Below are positions 47,159 through 55,752 of a stretch of DNA of 64,000 nt, piece after piece. The stretch lies in assembly GCF_025449335.1 (NCBI RefSeq), contig NZ_CP104883.1:1170501-1234500 (forward strand), given 5' to 3'. Under the pieces are notes generated by a model. The model had not been told where the DNA came from and did not search any database. It saw nothing but the letters and a program-made list of their open reading frames with translations. Source of the stretch: Bartonella sp. HY328. Lineage in GTDB: Bacteria; Pseudomonadota; Alphaproteobacteria; Rhizobiales; Rhizobiaceae. How positions within the stretch are numbered: position 1 is the stretch's first letter; each line of letters starts with the position of its first letter. Position numbers and translations under genes: made by a program.

Positions 47159-48101
47159 ACTCCATCAATTGGTTGCGTCTATACGCAATGAAATCAATAA
47201 GCATGTGCAGGGGCAGGATGCATTGATTGATCTTGTTTTAACTGCTCTCTTTGCAAGAGGTCACTGCTTGGTAGAAGGACCTCCCGGTACTGCTAAAACC
47301 TTGCTTGCTCGCTGTGTCTCAAGTGTCATGGATATGCAGTACCGGCGTATTCAATTTACACCAGATTTAATGCCGAGCGACGTGCTTGGCATCAATATAT
47401 TTAATTTTGAGACCAATAAGTTTCATTTGACCAAAGGTCCCGTTTTTACCGATATTCTTTTGGCCGATGAAATCAATCGTGCGCCACCCAAAACGCAATC
47501 GGCATTGCTGCAAGCTATGAATGAACGTATGGTCACGATTGACGGCACTGATTATTCTCTTGGTGATGACTTTTTTGTGCTAGCAACCCAAAACCCTATT
47601 GAGCAACATGGTACCTATCCTTTGCCTGAAGCGCAGCTTGATCGCTTTCTTTTCAAATTAGTTGTTGATTTTCCCGACCGTGATACTGAAATATCTATTT
47701 TGACGGCTCATGGTTCCAAAGCTTACCAAGGGGACGCAAGTAAACCGCAATTGCAGCAGATCTTAACCGCAAGTGTTTTACAATCTGCTCATGAGTTGAT
47801 TGATGATATACGGCTTGATGAAACGATTTTGGTCTATATCGTTGATCTTGTCCGCGCTACTCGTTCTGATGGTGATATATTATATGGTGCATCAACAAGA
47901 GCTGCTGATGCGCTTGCCACCGCAGTGCGCGTGCGTGCCGGATTTGAGGGCCGTAATTACGCTATTCCTGATGATGTACAGGCCTTGTTTATTCCAGCAT
48001 TGCGTCATCGTATTGTGCTTTCACCAGCGGCTGAAATTGATGGCAAAGCCGCGGAAGATGTTTTAACCAATATTATAAACCGTGTGGATGCCCCCCGATA
48101 G
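47145..48101 (+). CDS. MoxR family AAA+ ATPase
   Basis: MoxR ATPases act as chaperones that mature or assemble partner complexes, usually with VWA-type proteins coded next door. The 318-residue protein has Walker A GPPGTAKT at 45-52, Walker B ILLADEINRAPPKTQ, sensor ATQNPIEQHGTYPLPEAQLDRF and a C-terminal lid. The start is TTG with AAGGAG eight bases upstream, inside the end of the DUF4350 gene. The DUF58 gene begins immediately after its stop. Confidence 0.93.
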   Translation: MNLDELHQLVASIRNEINKHVQGQDALIDLVLTALFARGHCLVEGPPGTAKTLLARCVSSVMDMQYRRIQFTPDLMPSDVLGINIFNFETNKFHLTKGPVFTDILLADEINRAPPKTQSALLQAMNERMVTIDGTDYSLGDDFFVLATQNPIEQHGTYPLPEAQLDRFLFKLVVDFPDRDTEISILTAHGSKAYQGDASKPQLQQILTASVLQSAHELIDDIRLDETILVYIVDLVRATRSDGDILYGASTRAADALATAVRVRAGFEGRNYAIPDDVQALFIPALRHRIVLSPAAEIDGKAAEDVLTNIINRVDAPR

Positions 48102-49415
48102 ATGCGCCCTTCAACTCACCTCATCACGCTTGTTTTGGCCCTTACGGTTTTAACAATTATTATTGCCTTTTGGTTTGTAAGCCTTAGCTGGCTTTTACTT
48201 GCACTTTGGGCAATGTTGATTGCTATCGTGGTTATAGATATGTTCGCTTCAGTGCCACCAAAGCGAATAGGCTTGGATGTAAAATTGCCCGAACAAGGAT
48301 TTGTCGGGCATGATCTTGAGCTTGTGGCACGCGTCTTTGCGCAAAAGGGGGCTTTACCCGATGGATTGGTGATGCGCCTTGATATTCCATCTGCTTTTGT
48401 TGGTGAAACTGAGTTTCGCCAACTCTATGCAAAGGACGCCAAGGAAACATCCATTCCAGCCAAAATTACGGCAACCAAGCGGGGTGAGTTTAAAATACCA
48501 GCTCTTTGGCTCCAGTGGTCATCTAGGTTCTCGTTGTTAGAATTTATTATATCTTTTCCCATCGATCGAACAGTGCTAATTGTTCCCGATATTTCGACAG
48601 TTTTGTCTGGAGCAATTTATACGCAAATTTATCCTTTTGCTGATGGACAAAAGGAAATGAAAACGCGAGGGGATGGGAGTGAGTTTCATCAATTGCGTGA
48701 ATTTAGTGCAGGCATGGACCCGCGCAGTATTGACTGGAAACGCTCGGCACGGACAAGAAGTCTTATTGTGCGTGAAACACGGATTGAACGCAACCATCAG
48801 ATCGTTTTATGTATTGATAGTGGACGTTTGATGGCGGAGCAACTGGCGACATTATCCAAGCTTGATAGTGCAATAAATTCAGCTTTAGCCATGTGTTGGG
48901 CATCAGGCATTGCTGGTGATAATGTTGGCTTTTACAGTTTTGATAGTAGGCCGCGTATTTTTATTCCAGCAACGCCTGGGCGTAATGCTTTTAGCCGTAT
49001 CCAAAGAACTTGCGGGCAAATGCAATATGAAACGCAGGAAACGAACCATACTCTTGGTTTAACTCAATTGGCGATGAAATTGAAAAAACGCTCGCTGGTG
49101 ATTATTTTTTCAGATTTTGTTGATACTATTACTGCTGAGTTGATGATTGAAAATATGCATGTTTTAACTAAACAGCATTTGGTTCTCTATGTGGCTTTGA
49201 AAGATCCCATCCTTGATAAAATGACAAAACCTGAGGTTTTAGGAATGGAGCCGATTGCGCGCGCTGTTTCTGCCTATAATATTATTGAGGAAAGACGTGC
49301 GGTATTAGAAAAGCTCGATCGTTTAGGCATTCTTTGTCTTGACAGCACGCCCGAGCAGCTTACCACCAACTTGATATCGCGTTATATTGATATTAAATTG
49401 CGGGGGATGATATGA
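48102..49415 (+). CDS. DUF58 protein (VWA-like partner of MoxR)
   Basis: The 437-residue protein starts with two adjacent membrane helices (about 5-50) and has the DUF58 signature EFHQLREFSAGMDPRSIDWKRSARTRSLIVRE. A VWA-like fold follows: LCIDSGRLMAE is a degenerate metal-binding motif, then GDNVGFYSFDS. DUF58 proteins are standard genetic partners of MoxR ATPases. Its end overlaps the SpoIIM-like gene by four bases (ATGA). Confidence 0.9.
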   Translation: MRPSTHLITLVLALTVLTIIIAFWFVSLSWLLLALWAMLIAIVVIDMFASVPPKRIGLDVKLPEQGFVGHDLELVARVFAQKGALPDGLVMRLDIPSAFVGETEFRQLYAKDAKETSIPAKITATKRGEFKIPALWLQWSSRFSLLEFIISFPIDRTVLIVPDISTVLSGAIYTQIYPFADGQKEMKTRGDGSEFHQLREFSAGMDPRSIDWKRSARTRSLIVRETRIERNHQIVLCIDSGRLMAEQLATLSKLDSAINSALAMCWASGIAGDNVGFYSFDSRPRIFIPATPGRNAFSRIQRTCGQMQYETQETNHTLGLTQLAMKLKKRSLVIIFSDFVDTITAELMIENMHVLTKQHLVLYVALKDPILDKMTKPEVLGMEPIARAVSAYNIIEERRAVLEKLDRLGILCLDSTPEQLTTNLISRYIDIKLRGMI

Positions 49416-50509
49416 GCGAGATGGACTTGGAACATAGTTTCCGCTTTTTAAATACAAGTAATCGCAACGACATTTCCACCACTGGGGAACGGGACAATTT
49501 ACGGTCCTCACGCTTTCGATTGGAGCGAGAAAAATATTGGTTACGGCTTGATGCGTTAATAAGCAGAGCAGAAAAAAGCGGTGTTAAAAATTTTACCTAT
49601 GAAGAAACCAACGAACTTACCGACACTTATCGCCAAGCGATGAACTCTTTAAGTGTTGCCCGTGATATTTCTCTCGATCGCGCTTTAATTGATTATCTCG
49701 AAAGCCTTTGTTCGCGTGCTTATCTTGTCGTTTATGCACCGCAAGAAAGTTTGTCAGGTGTTATTAGTCGCCTGTTTATCTACGGTATTCCTCAAGCCGT
49801 CCGCCGCTCGGCCTTACCGCTTTTTGTTGGCTTTCTTGCACTTATTTTAGGGGCGGTTGTTGGCTATCAGCTCTTTAACCAAGATACGACATGGTTTTAT
49901 AGCCTTGTACCAACCGATCTTTTTGACACGCGAACACCCGATGCCAGTCGCGAAACGCTTCTTGCTTCGATTTATAGTGATGAAAAAAATGTTATTGTTG
50001 GGTTGACTGATTTTTCTGCAGATTTGTTTTCTCATAATACTGGAATAGCCATATTTATATTTGCATTGGGGATTTTTTGGGCTGTTCCCAGCTTTCTGTT
50101 GACGTTTTATAATGGGTTGGTCCTTGGGGCATTTTTTGGCGTGTTCGCGCAAAAGGGATTGGGTTATGATATTTTTGCATGGCTTTCCATTCACGGGGTT
50201 ACTGAGCTGGCGGCTACAGCAATTGCTTGTGCTGGCGGCGCGCGCTTAGGGTTGGCGGTTTTGTTGCCAGGATTACATACGCGCAAGGATGCTTTGAAAT
50301 ATCAATCGCATGACGCAGTAAAATTGGTTATACTTGCTGCCATTATGCTTATAGTTGCTGCCTTTTTAGAGGGCTTCTTGCGTCAACTTATTCAGTCAGC
50401 AGAAATTCGGATTTTAATCGGCTGGGGTATGGGTATTTTTTGGTTAACTTGGTTGTGTTTTAGCGGACGTGGAAGACCAGAAAAAACAGGATTAAAAAAT
50501 GAGCAGTAA
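49412..50509 (+). CDS. SpoIIM-like (stage II sporulation protein M family) membrane protein
   Basis: The 365-residue protein has a soluble helical N-terminus (about 1-125) and then six or so membrane segments. The family core is NTGIAIFIFALGIFWAVPSFLLTFYNGLVLGAFFG and WLSIHGVTELAATAIACAGGARLG. Despite the name, such proteins occur in non-sporulating bacteria beside MoxR-DUF58-RDD genes. It overlaps its neighbours on both sides. Function here is unknown. Confidence 0.88.
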   Translation: MSEMDLEHSFRFLNTSNRNDISTTGERDNLRSSRFRLEREKYWLRLDALISRAEKSGVKNFTYEETNELTDTYRQAMNSLSVARDISLDRALIDYLESLCSRAYLVVYAPQESLSGVISRLFIYGIPQAVRRSALPLFVGFLALILGAVVGYQLFNQDTTWFYSLVPTDLFDTRTPDASRETLLASIYSDEKNVIVGLTDFSADLFSHNTGIAIFIFALGIFWAVPSFLLTFYNGLVLGAFFGVFAQKGLGYDIFAWLSIHGVTELAATAIACAGGARLGLAVLLPGLHTRKDALKYQSHDAVKLVILAAIMLIVAAFLEGFLRQLIQSAEIRILIGWGMGIFWLTWLCFSGRGRPEKTGLKNEQ

Positions 50510-51383
50510 AAAACGTATTAATCCTCGTTTATGGGAATTTATACCGCCTGAAGGTGTTCCTATTCATTTTACGATAGCGACAATTGGTAGCCGTTTTGCA
50601 GCGCAAATTATTGATTTTGTTTTAATAATTTGTTTTACTTACAGTCTGTTTCGGTTTCTATCACTTGTAAATTTGCTTAGTTGGACGGCAGGTTCAACTT
50701 TAGCAACATTGGTTGGGTTTTTTATACGTACACCATATTATATTTTTTCTGAACTTATTTGGAACGGTCGGACTATAGGTAAAAAACTTGTAAAGATTAG
50801 GGTTATCAATATAAATGGTCGGCGTTTGACGCCACATCAAATTGCAGCTCGTAATCTGATGAAGGAAATTGAGGTTTTTGTACCAATAGAATTGTTGTTT
50901 TTGTTCGCATTCTTGCCGCTATGGGCTGAAATTGTTACTTTAGTTTGGACAGCAATTATTGTTATCGTGTTATTTAGCAGTCGTCGTCGCCAAAGGTTGG
51001 GGGATATTATTGCCGGCACATTAGTGGTGGAAAATCCTACATCGGTATTAATGCCTGATCTTGTGGTAAGTAGTGGAGGTTTAAATACTAAAAGCGCGGT
51101 ATTTACCTTTTTGCCAGAGCAATTAGAAATTTATGGCCGCCATGAATTGCAAACCTTAGAAGCCATATTGCGTGATAGTAATATGTTGCAGATGGACGAA
51201 CAAATGCGGTTGGTGACGCAAACCATTATGCGCAAAATTAATTTTCAAGAAACATTGCGTCCGGGGCAAGAGCGTCTTTTTCTAACGGAGTTTTATAAAG
51301 TTCAACGCGAACATCTTGAAAAATTGCGTTTATTTGGCACAAGGCGTGAAAACAAGTTTCACACGAGCGAAACCAAAAAATAA
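50499..51383 (+). CDS. RDD family membrane protein
   Basis: The 294-residue protein contains the RDD domain: SRFAAQIIDFVLI (the R and D of the name), ELIWNGRTIGKKLVKIRVIN and RQRLGDIIAGTLVV, over three to four helices. A cytoplasmic C-terminal helical tail of about 100 residues follows. It overlaps the SpoIIM-like gene by 11 bases and is the last gene of the operon, ended by a palindromic element. Confidence 0.88.
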   Translation: MSSKKRINPRLWEFIPPEGVPIHFTIATIGSRFAAQIIDFVLIICFTYSLFRFLSLVNLLSWTAGSTLATLVGFFIRTPYYIFSELIWNGRTIGKKLVKIRVININGRRLTPHQIAARNLMKEIEVFVPIELLFLFAFLPLWAEIVTLVWTAIIVIVLFSSRRRQRLGDIIAGTLVVENPTSVLMPDLVVSSGGLNTKSAVFTFLPEQLEIYGRHELQTLEAILRDSNMLQMDEQMRLVTQTIMRKINFQETLRPGQERLFLTEFYKVQREHLEKLRLFGTRRENKFHTSETKK

Positions 51384-51400
51384 AGCTCTTTGTTTTTTCC

Positions 51401-51503
51401 TAGAGCGTATTTCGATCTGATTGGATCAGATATGCGGTCTAAGCCATTGTTTACACTGCTTTTTTGTCCGAAAATCGCTTCATAGTTTTCGGAAAACGCT
51501 CTA
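51401..51503 (-). repeat. palindromic intergenic element, copy 2
   Basis: The 103-base element is bounded by TAGAGCG and CGCTCTA. It carries the same blocks as 15714-15821 in reverse order: TTCGATCTGA-TTGGA-TCAGAT, GTTTACAC, TTTTTTGTCCGAAAA, TTTTCGGAAAA. It lies between the convergent RDD and leuA genes, next to a terminator, as copy 1 also does. Confidence 0.8.
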
Positions 51504-51509
51504 ATAAAA

Positions 51510-51547
51510 ATATGCCCATTTAAATCGAAAGACTTAAATGGGCATAT
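51510..51547 (-). terminator. leuA intrinsic terminator
   Basis: A 14-bp perfect stem (ATATGCCCATTTAA with TTAAATGGGCATAT) closes a ten-base loop. Read on the minus strand it is followed by TTTTTA. It begins 26 bases after the leuA stop. Confidence 0.88.
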
Positions 51548-51572
51548 GATATTTATAAGTTAGATGTTAGAA

Positions 51573-53261
51573 TTATGCGATGCGGTTGGCAGCTGCCAAA
51601 ATGGCGGCAAGGGACGCACTGGTAATATTGTCATCAATAGCAACACCAAATACATGGCCATCAGGATAGGCAATCTCCATATAACAAATGGCGGTTGCAT
51701 CAGAGCCTTGTTGCATGGAATGCTCAGAATAATCGATAACGGAAAGCTTTTTACCAATATAGTTGGATAGTGCATTGATAAAGCCATCAACAACACCATT
51801 GCCTTTGCTTTCAATGCTTTTTACAACACCATTATCAGTTATATCAGCCGTTACAATGCGGCGGTTGCGGTCAACCGGATCTGGGCGGCTTTCATGGTCA
51901 ATATATCCAAAGCGCGCATTTTCACCTGAGGTATAGGTCTTAATAAACTCATCATAAATACGCTGCGATTGAAGCTCTTTACCTTCAACATCGGTAATTT
52001 TTTGAATGACGTCACGGAACTCAACCTGCAATTTGCGTGGTAAGTTTAAACCGTAATCCTGATTTAGAATATAAGCAATACCACCTTTGCCCGATTGTGA
52101 GTTGATGCGGATAATTGCTTCATAAGAGCGGCCCACATCTTGCGGATCAATTGGCAAATAAGGCACTTCCCAGACGGGAGAATTGGCTGATTTTATTGTT
52201 TTCATGCCTTTATTGATGGCATCTTGATGCGAACCAGAAAAAGCGGTGTAAACCAATTCACCAACATAAGGATGGCGTTCAGGAATGCGTAATTGGTTGG
52301 AATATTCGTAAACTTCCTTCATGCGCTCAATGTTAGAGCAGTCAAGCATGGGGTCAACGCCTTGAGTAAACATATTTAAGGCAAGGGTAACAATATCAAC
52401 ATTGCCAGTACGTTCACCATTACCAAATAATGTGCCTTCAACGCGGTCGGCACCAGCCATCAAGCCAAGTTCCGCAGCTGCAATACCGCAACCACGGTCA
52501 TTGTGCGGATGCAAGGAAATAACAACACTATCGCGGCGGTCAATATTGCGGCACATCCATTCAATTTGGTCAGCATAAATATTAGGCGAAGACATTTCAA
52601 CTGTTGAAGGCAAGTTCAAAATCATTTTCTTCTCTGGTGTCGGATTAATGATTTCGATCACAGCATTAGATATTTCTAGTGCAACTTCAAGCTCTGTACC
52701 AGTAAAGCTTTCTGGCGAATATTGGAATTGGAAGTCATTGCCGGCTTTTGCTGCCATGTCGCTAATCATTTTTGCAGCATCGGTCGCGATTTGTTTGATG
52801 CCAGCAACATCTTTGCCAAAAACAACGCGGCGTTGCAATTCGCTGGTCGAATTATAAAAATGCACGATCGGATGATTGGCACCTTCCAAGGCTTCAAAAG
52901 TACGGGTGATTAATTCTGGGCGGCACTGCACTAAGACTTGCATGCTGAGATAGTCTGGCATGTTGCCGTGCTCAATACACCAGCGGGCAAATTCAAAATC
53001 AGTTTGTGAGGCTGATGGAAAACCGACTTCAATTTCTGTAAAACCCATGTCAACAAGTAAACGGAACATACGCTCTTTGCGGTCTTGCCCCATTGGATCA
53101 ATCAAAGCTTGATTGCCATCGCGCAAATCGACAGAGCACCAGATAGGGGCATGTTCAATTCTTTTATCAGGCCAAGTGCGGTCCTTTAAACCAACTTGTG
53201 GATATGCTTGATATTTTTGGTCAGCATTGACCATGCCTTTTTTTGCAGCAGTATAAGTCAT
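51573..53261 (-). CDS. leuA: 2-isopropylmalate synthase
   Basis: LeuA condenses 2-oxoisovalerate with acetyl-CoA, the first step of leucine synthesis. The protein is about 562 residues, the long form with a C-terminal regulatory domain that senses leucine. The TIM-barrel motifs are DLRDGNQALIDPM and the metal-binding HPHNDRGCG. I chose the second ATG because GAAGAG precedes it; the first ATG is five codons upstream. The mRNA leader encodes a Leu-rich peptide and an attenuator. Confidence 0.95.
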   Translation of the reverse strand: MTYTAAKKGMVNADQKYQAYPQVGLKDRTWPDKRIEHAPIWCSVDLRDGNQALIDPMGQDRKERMFRLLVDMGFTEIEVGFPSASQTDFEFARWCIEHGNMPDYLSMQVLVQCRPELITRTFEALEGANHPIVHFYNSTSELQRRVVFGKDVAGIKQIATDAAKMISDMAAKAGNDFQFQYSPESFTGTELEVALEISNAVIEIINPTPEKKMILNLPSTVEMSSPNIYADQIEWMCRNIDRRDSVVISLHPHNDRGCGIAAAELGLMAGADRVEGTLFGNGERTGNVDIVTLALNMFTQGVDPMLDCSNIERMKEVYEYSNQLRIPERHPYVGELVYTAFSGSHQDAINKGMKTIKSANSPVWEVPYLPIDPQDVGRSYEAIIRINSQSGKGGIAYILNQDYGLNLPRKLQVEFRDVIQKITDVEGKELQSQRIYDEFIKTYTSGENARFGYIDHESRPDPVDRNRRIVTADITDNGVVKSIESKGNGVVDGFINALSNYIGKKLSVIDYSEHSMQQGSDATAICYMEIAYPDGHVFGVAIDDNITSASLAAILAAANRIA

Positions 53262-53311
53262 AATATCACTCTTCATTACGAACTAATGTTAAAAACAAGA
53301 ATATTGGAAAA

Positions 53312-53375
53312 AGAGGCATTTTGCCGTAATGGCATAAATCGGCTGCCGGGCGCCTCTCAGCGAACCCGACAACCG
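53312..53375 (-). promoter_or_regulatory. leuA transcription attenuator (alternative hairpins)
   Basis: On the minus strand, AGAGGC (53357-53352) can pair with GCCTCT (53317-53312), followed by five T, as a terminator with an inner GC-rich helix. Alternatively CGGTTGTCGGG (53375-53365) can pair with CCCGGCAGCCG (53350-53340) over 11 bases, two of them G-U. This uses the region between the terminator arms and would block it. The leader-peptide stop codon lies in the alternative hairpin's loop. Confidence 0.8.
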
Positions 53376-53506
53376 CAAATAAGGCCGAGTAGTAGTGCAT
53401 TTGCAATGCCTACCAAAGAAAAGCTGCTGAAATGTACAGTCGCGCAAAGCCCTTGCTTGGCAGCAAAGCTTTTATTCCAGAACGTGGCGCGATCAAGTAT
53501 TTTCAT
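53357..53506 (-). CDS. leucine-rich leader peptide of leuA
   Basis: The 49-residue frame begins MKILDRATFW and has NALLLGLICGCRVR at its end, with four Leu codons (CTA, CTA, CTC, CTT) within five positions shortly before the stop. The stop is directly followed by the terminator arm. A ribosome waiting for charged tRNA-Leu on these codons would favour the antiterminator. The peptide is long for a leader, and an internal start is possible. Confidence 0.8.
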   Translation of the reverse strand: MKILDRATFWNKSFAAKQGLCATVHFSSFSLVGIANALLLGLICGCRVR

Positions 53507-53553
53507 GTGTTAGATACTACATATTTTATTCAAGCCCGCAAGAGAAAAAGCGA

Positions 53554-54132
53554 CTAACAAAACTTTTGTTTACATAAATTCAAAAGAAGGATTGTTTTTA
53601 AATCAATAATTTCTTCATTTTCAACCATGATTAAAGCTTTTTCTAGCGCCATTTCTACCACTTCAATATCTTCGCCTTCACTATATAGGCCACCGCCTGC
53701 ACCAATGCGGTCGCCTGCATCATAGGTGGCAATAAAAAGATATAATTCTTCTGATGAGTAGCCCGGGCTAGAAAAGCCGCGCCCAATTCGGGTGAGTTGA
53801 TGGAAACGATAGCCTAATTCTTCTTCGCCCTCACGCATAATGGCTATTTCCGGTGTTTCACCCTCATCAATAATCCCAGCGCAAGCTTCAAGCAGCATTG
53901 GGTTGTCACCATTTAAAAAGGCTGGAAGGCGCAATTGACGGGTCAAAAGAACCGTTTGCCTTATAGGATCATAAGGTACAATCGCACTAGCTGGACCACG
54001 GCAATAAACTTCGCGTTTTTGTGCATTCCATTCCCCGCTACGGCGTTGGAACTCAAAATCAAAGCAGGATAATCTGGTCCATCCGGCTGATAGAATTTTT
54101 TCTGCAATATTGCGGATTCTATTAAATTCCAT
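53554..54132 (-). CDS. NUDIX hydrolase, NudK/ADP-sugar pyrophosphatase type
   Basis: The 192-residue protein has a full Nudix box, GIIDEGETPEIAIMREGEEELGY (Gx5Ex7REUxEExGU). The flanks VLLTRQLRLPAFLNGDNPMLLEACAG and GFSSPGYSSEELYLFIA resemble NudK, which cleaves GDP-mannose, and ADP-ribose pyrophosphatases. I start at MEFNRIRNIAEKIL, which matches the usual 190-residue length; an in-frame ATG ten codons upstream exists. The exact substrate is not readable. Confidence 0.85.
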   Translation of the reverse strand: MEFNRIRNIAEKILSAGWTRLSCFDFEFQRRSGEWNAQKREVYCRGPASAIVPYDPIRQTVLLTRQLRLPAFLNGDNPMLLEACAGIIDEGETPEIAIMREGEEELGYRFHQLTRIGRGFSSPGYSSEELYLFIATYDAGDRIGAGGGLYSEGEDIEVVEMALEKALIMVENEEIIDLKTILLLNLCKQKFC

Positions 54133-54352
54133 GACAGGCACTCCAGTTACAATGCATCTCACTCAGTTTCGCACATCAAGCTATTATATGCTAGTTAAAT
54201 TTATTTAAAAAAGCCTATCCCTATAGGTTAACCCACTGAATATTTGTCTTTTTTATGTCGGCAATAAGAAATATAAGGTTGCCTTTGAAAACATTTAAGA
54301 AAAAGAATAATCGGAATTTGGTTTTTAGCAGTGTTGAGTTTGCCCAATAAAA

Positions 54353-54385
54353 AACCTGCTAGATGCGCAGCACATAGCAGGTTTA
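54353..54385 (-). terminator. intrinsic terminator after the clpP paralogue
   Basis: AAACCTGCTA and TAGCAGGTTT form a 10-bp stem around a 13-base loop; on the minus strand a T-rich tract follows. It lies 24 bases after the stop codon. Confidence 0.85.
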
Positions 54386-54408
54386 AAAATATAGCAAAAC
54401 TTAGAGAC

Positions 54409-55041
54409 TTATTTTTGGCTACTGCTAGGAGCTGCCGCAAGATCTGCCCCAAGATCTGCCATTGTGCTAATGGCGCGTGAAACAATACCATATTCCATGG
54501 CTTCCTCGACGGTCATCCAATGGTCGCGGTCAATATCAGCGCGTACCCGTTCAACCGGTTGTCCAGTTTCGCGTGAGATAATTTTAGCCAAACGCTCGCG
54601 CATACGTAAAATTTCACGAGCTTGAATTTCTACATCCGTTGCTGAGCCGCCAATGCCGCCTGACGGTTCATGGATGAGAAAACGAGTATTTTCAAGGCAC
54701 AAACGGCGTTCTTTAGGAACAGCTAAGAAAATATGGGTACCAGCACTTGCAACCCAGCCTGAACCAATCATGGTAACTGGGGCTGGAATAAATTTAACCA
54801 TATCATGAATAAGATCGCCAGATTCTACATGGCCACCGGGTGAAGACACAACCACATAGATAGGATCGGAAGATTCTTGCGCAAGCCCAATAAGCTGAGC
54901 CACAACATTTTTGGCCATCTTATCATCAATTCCGCCGATGATGAAAACGAAGCGTGAGCGAAATAGATTTTCTTCCATACGTCCTGCAAGCGGCTTAGCT
55001 GCATTTTCGTCTTTTGTTTCTTTTGTCTTTTCATCGCTCAT
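54409..55041 (-). CDS. ClpP-family protease subunit (paralogue)
   Basis: The 210-residue protein keeps the ClpP triad: Ser99 in GWVASAGTHIF, His124 in FLIHEPSGG and Asp173 in DIDRDHWMTVEEAMEYG. It differs from housekeeping ClpP around the active serine (GSGWVASAG instead of the usual GQAASMGA). It has a charged N-terminal extension (KTKETKDENAAK) and an alanine/serine tail. No clpX or clpA is adjacent, so it is probably a second, specialised ClpP. The partner ATPase is unknown. Confidence 0.87.
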   Translation of the reverse strand: MSDEKTKETKDENAAKPLAGRMEENLFRSRFVFIIGGIDDKMAKNVVAQLIGLAQESSDPIYVVVSSPGGHVESGDLIHDMVKFIPAPVTMIGSGWVASAGTHIFLAVPKERRLCLENTRFLIHEPSGGIGGSATDVEIQAREILRMRERLAKIISRETGQPVERVRADIDRDHWMTVEEAMEYGIVSRAISTMADLGADLAAAPSSSQK

Positions 55042-55229
55042 AAGCGGGTTCCTTATTCTATAACCAGCATTTCAAGGTTAAATTGAAATGTGTAATCTTT
55101 ATTGCAATTTGAACTCTTTCACAATGTGGCAAAAAGTTTTTATTGATTCGATGCTATATTATCGTTTTGTAACGATTATGGCGAGGCGTCCAATGCTAAA
55201 ACTTATTTGTTCGTTTCGTAAAAGTATTG

Positions 55230-55724
55230 TTAGGCAAATACATCCGTGTTGGTATTTGGTCTTAATGGGTCTGGCCCGTATTTATTGGCACCCATAGTGC
55301 CTTGAAACATCAAAATGATCTGTAGAATAATCACTGCTATGATACATAAACCATTTAACGTTTTGAATGGAAGTGGGTCTGGTTCTGCAAATAGCTCGTA
55401 ATAAGGTAATATTGCTTGGATGAGAATAATGATCGACCAAAACCCTGACATATCTCTATCATGTAAACGGCGTGATGCTACGGAGAGAAATGGTACTAGG
55501 ATTACGAGATCGATGCACATGAAAAGGATATAAAAGTGTATTGGGGCGAGGTATACCATCGATCCCCAACTTGTTTCTAGTAGTTTTGGTATTCCCCACG
55601 CTAATAACCGTGTGAGTATTAAATAGCTTAAACGAAACCACCAAAATTCTGAACGTGAAGCACGACCAGAAAAAGTAGCATATTTTTTAATAAATGTTGT
55701 ATAGTTTGCTTCTAAAAAGCCCAT
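55230..55724 (-). CDS. DUF805 family membrane protein
   Basis: This 164-residue DUF805 protein lies apart from the main row. It has FSGRASRSEFWWF near residue 17, SRRLHDRDMSGFW near 84 and GANKYGPDP near the end, closing with NTDVFA. Its N-terminus (MGFLEANYTTFIKKYATF) matches the starts of the copies at 41.9 and 44.2 kb, so it probably belongs to the same subfamily. Confidence 0.88.
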   Translation of the reverse strand: MGFLEANYTTFIKKYATFSGRASRSEFWWFRLSYLILTRLLAWGIPKLLETSWGSMVYLAPIHFYILFMCIDLVILVPFLSVASRRLHDRDMSGFWSIIILIQAILPYYELFAEPDPLPFKTLNGLCIIAVIILQIILMFQGTMGANKYGPDPLRPNTNTDVFA

Positions 55725-55752
55725 GTTTCACCTTAAGTTTCATTTTGATAAA

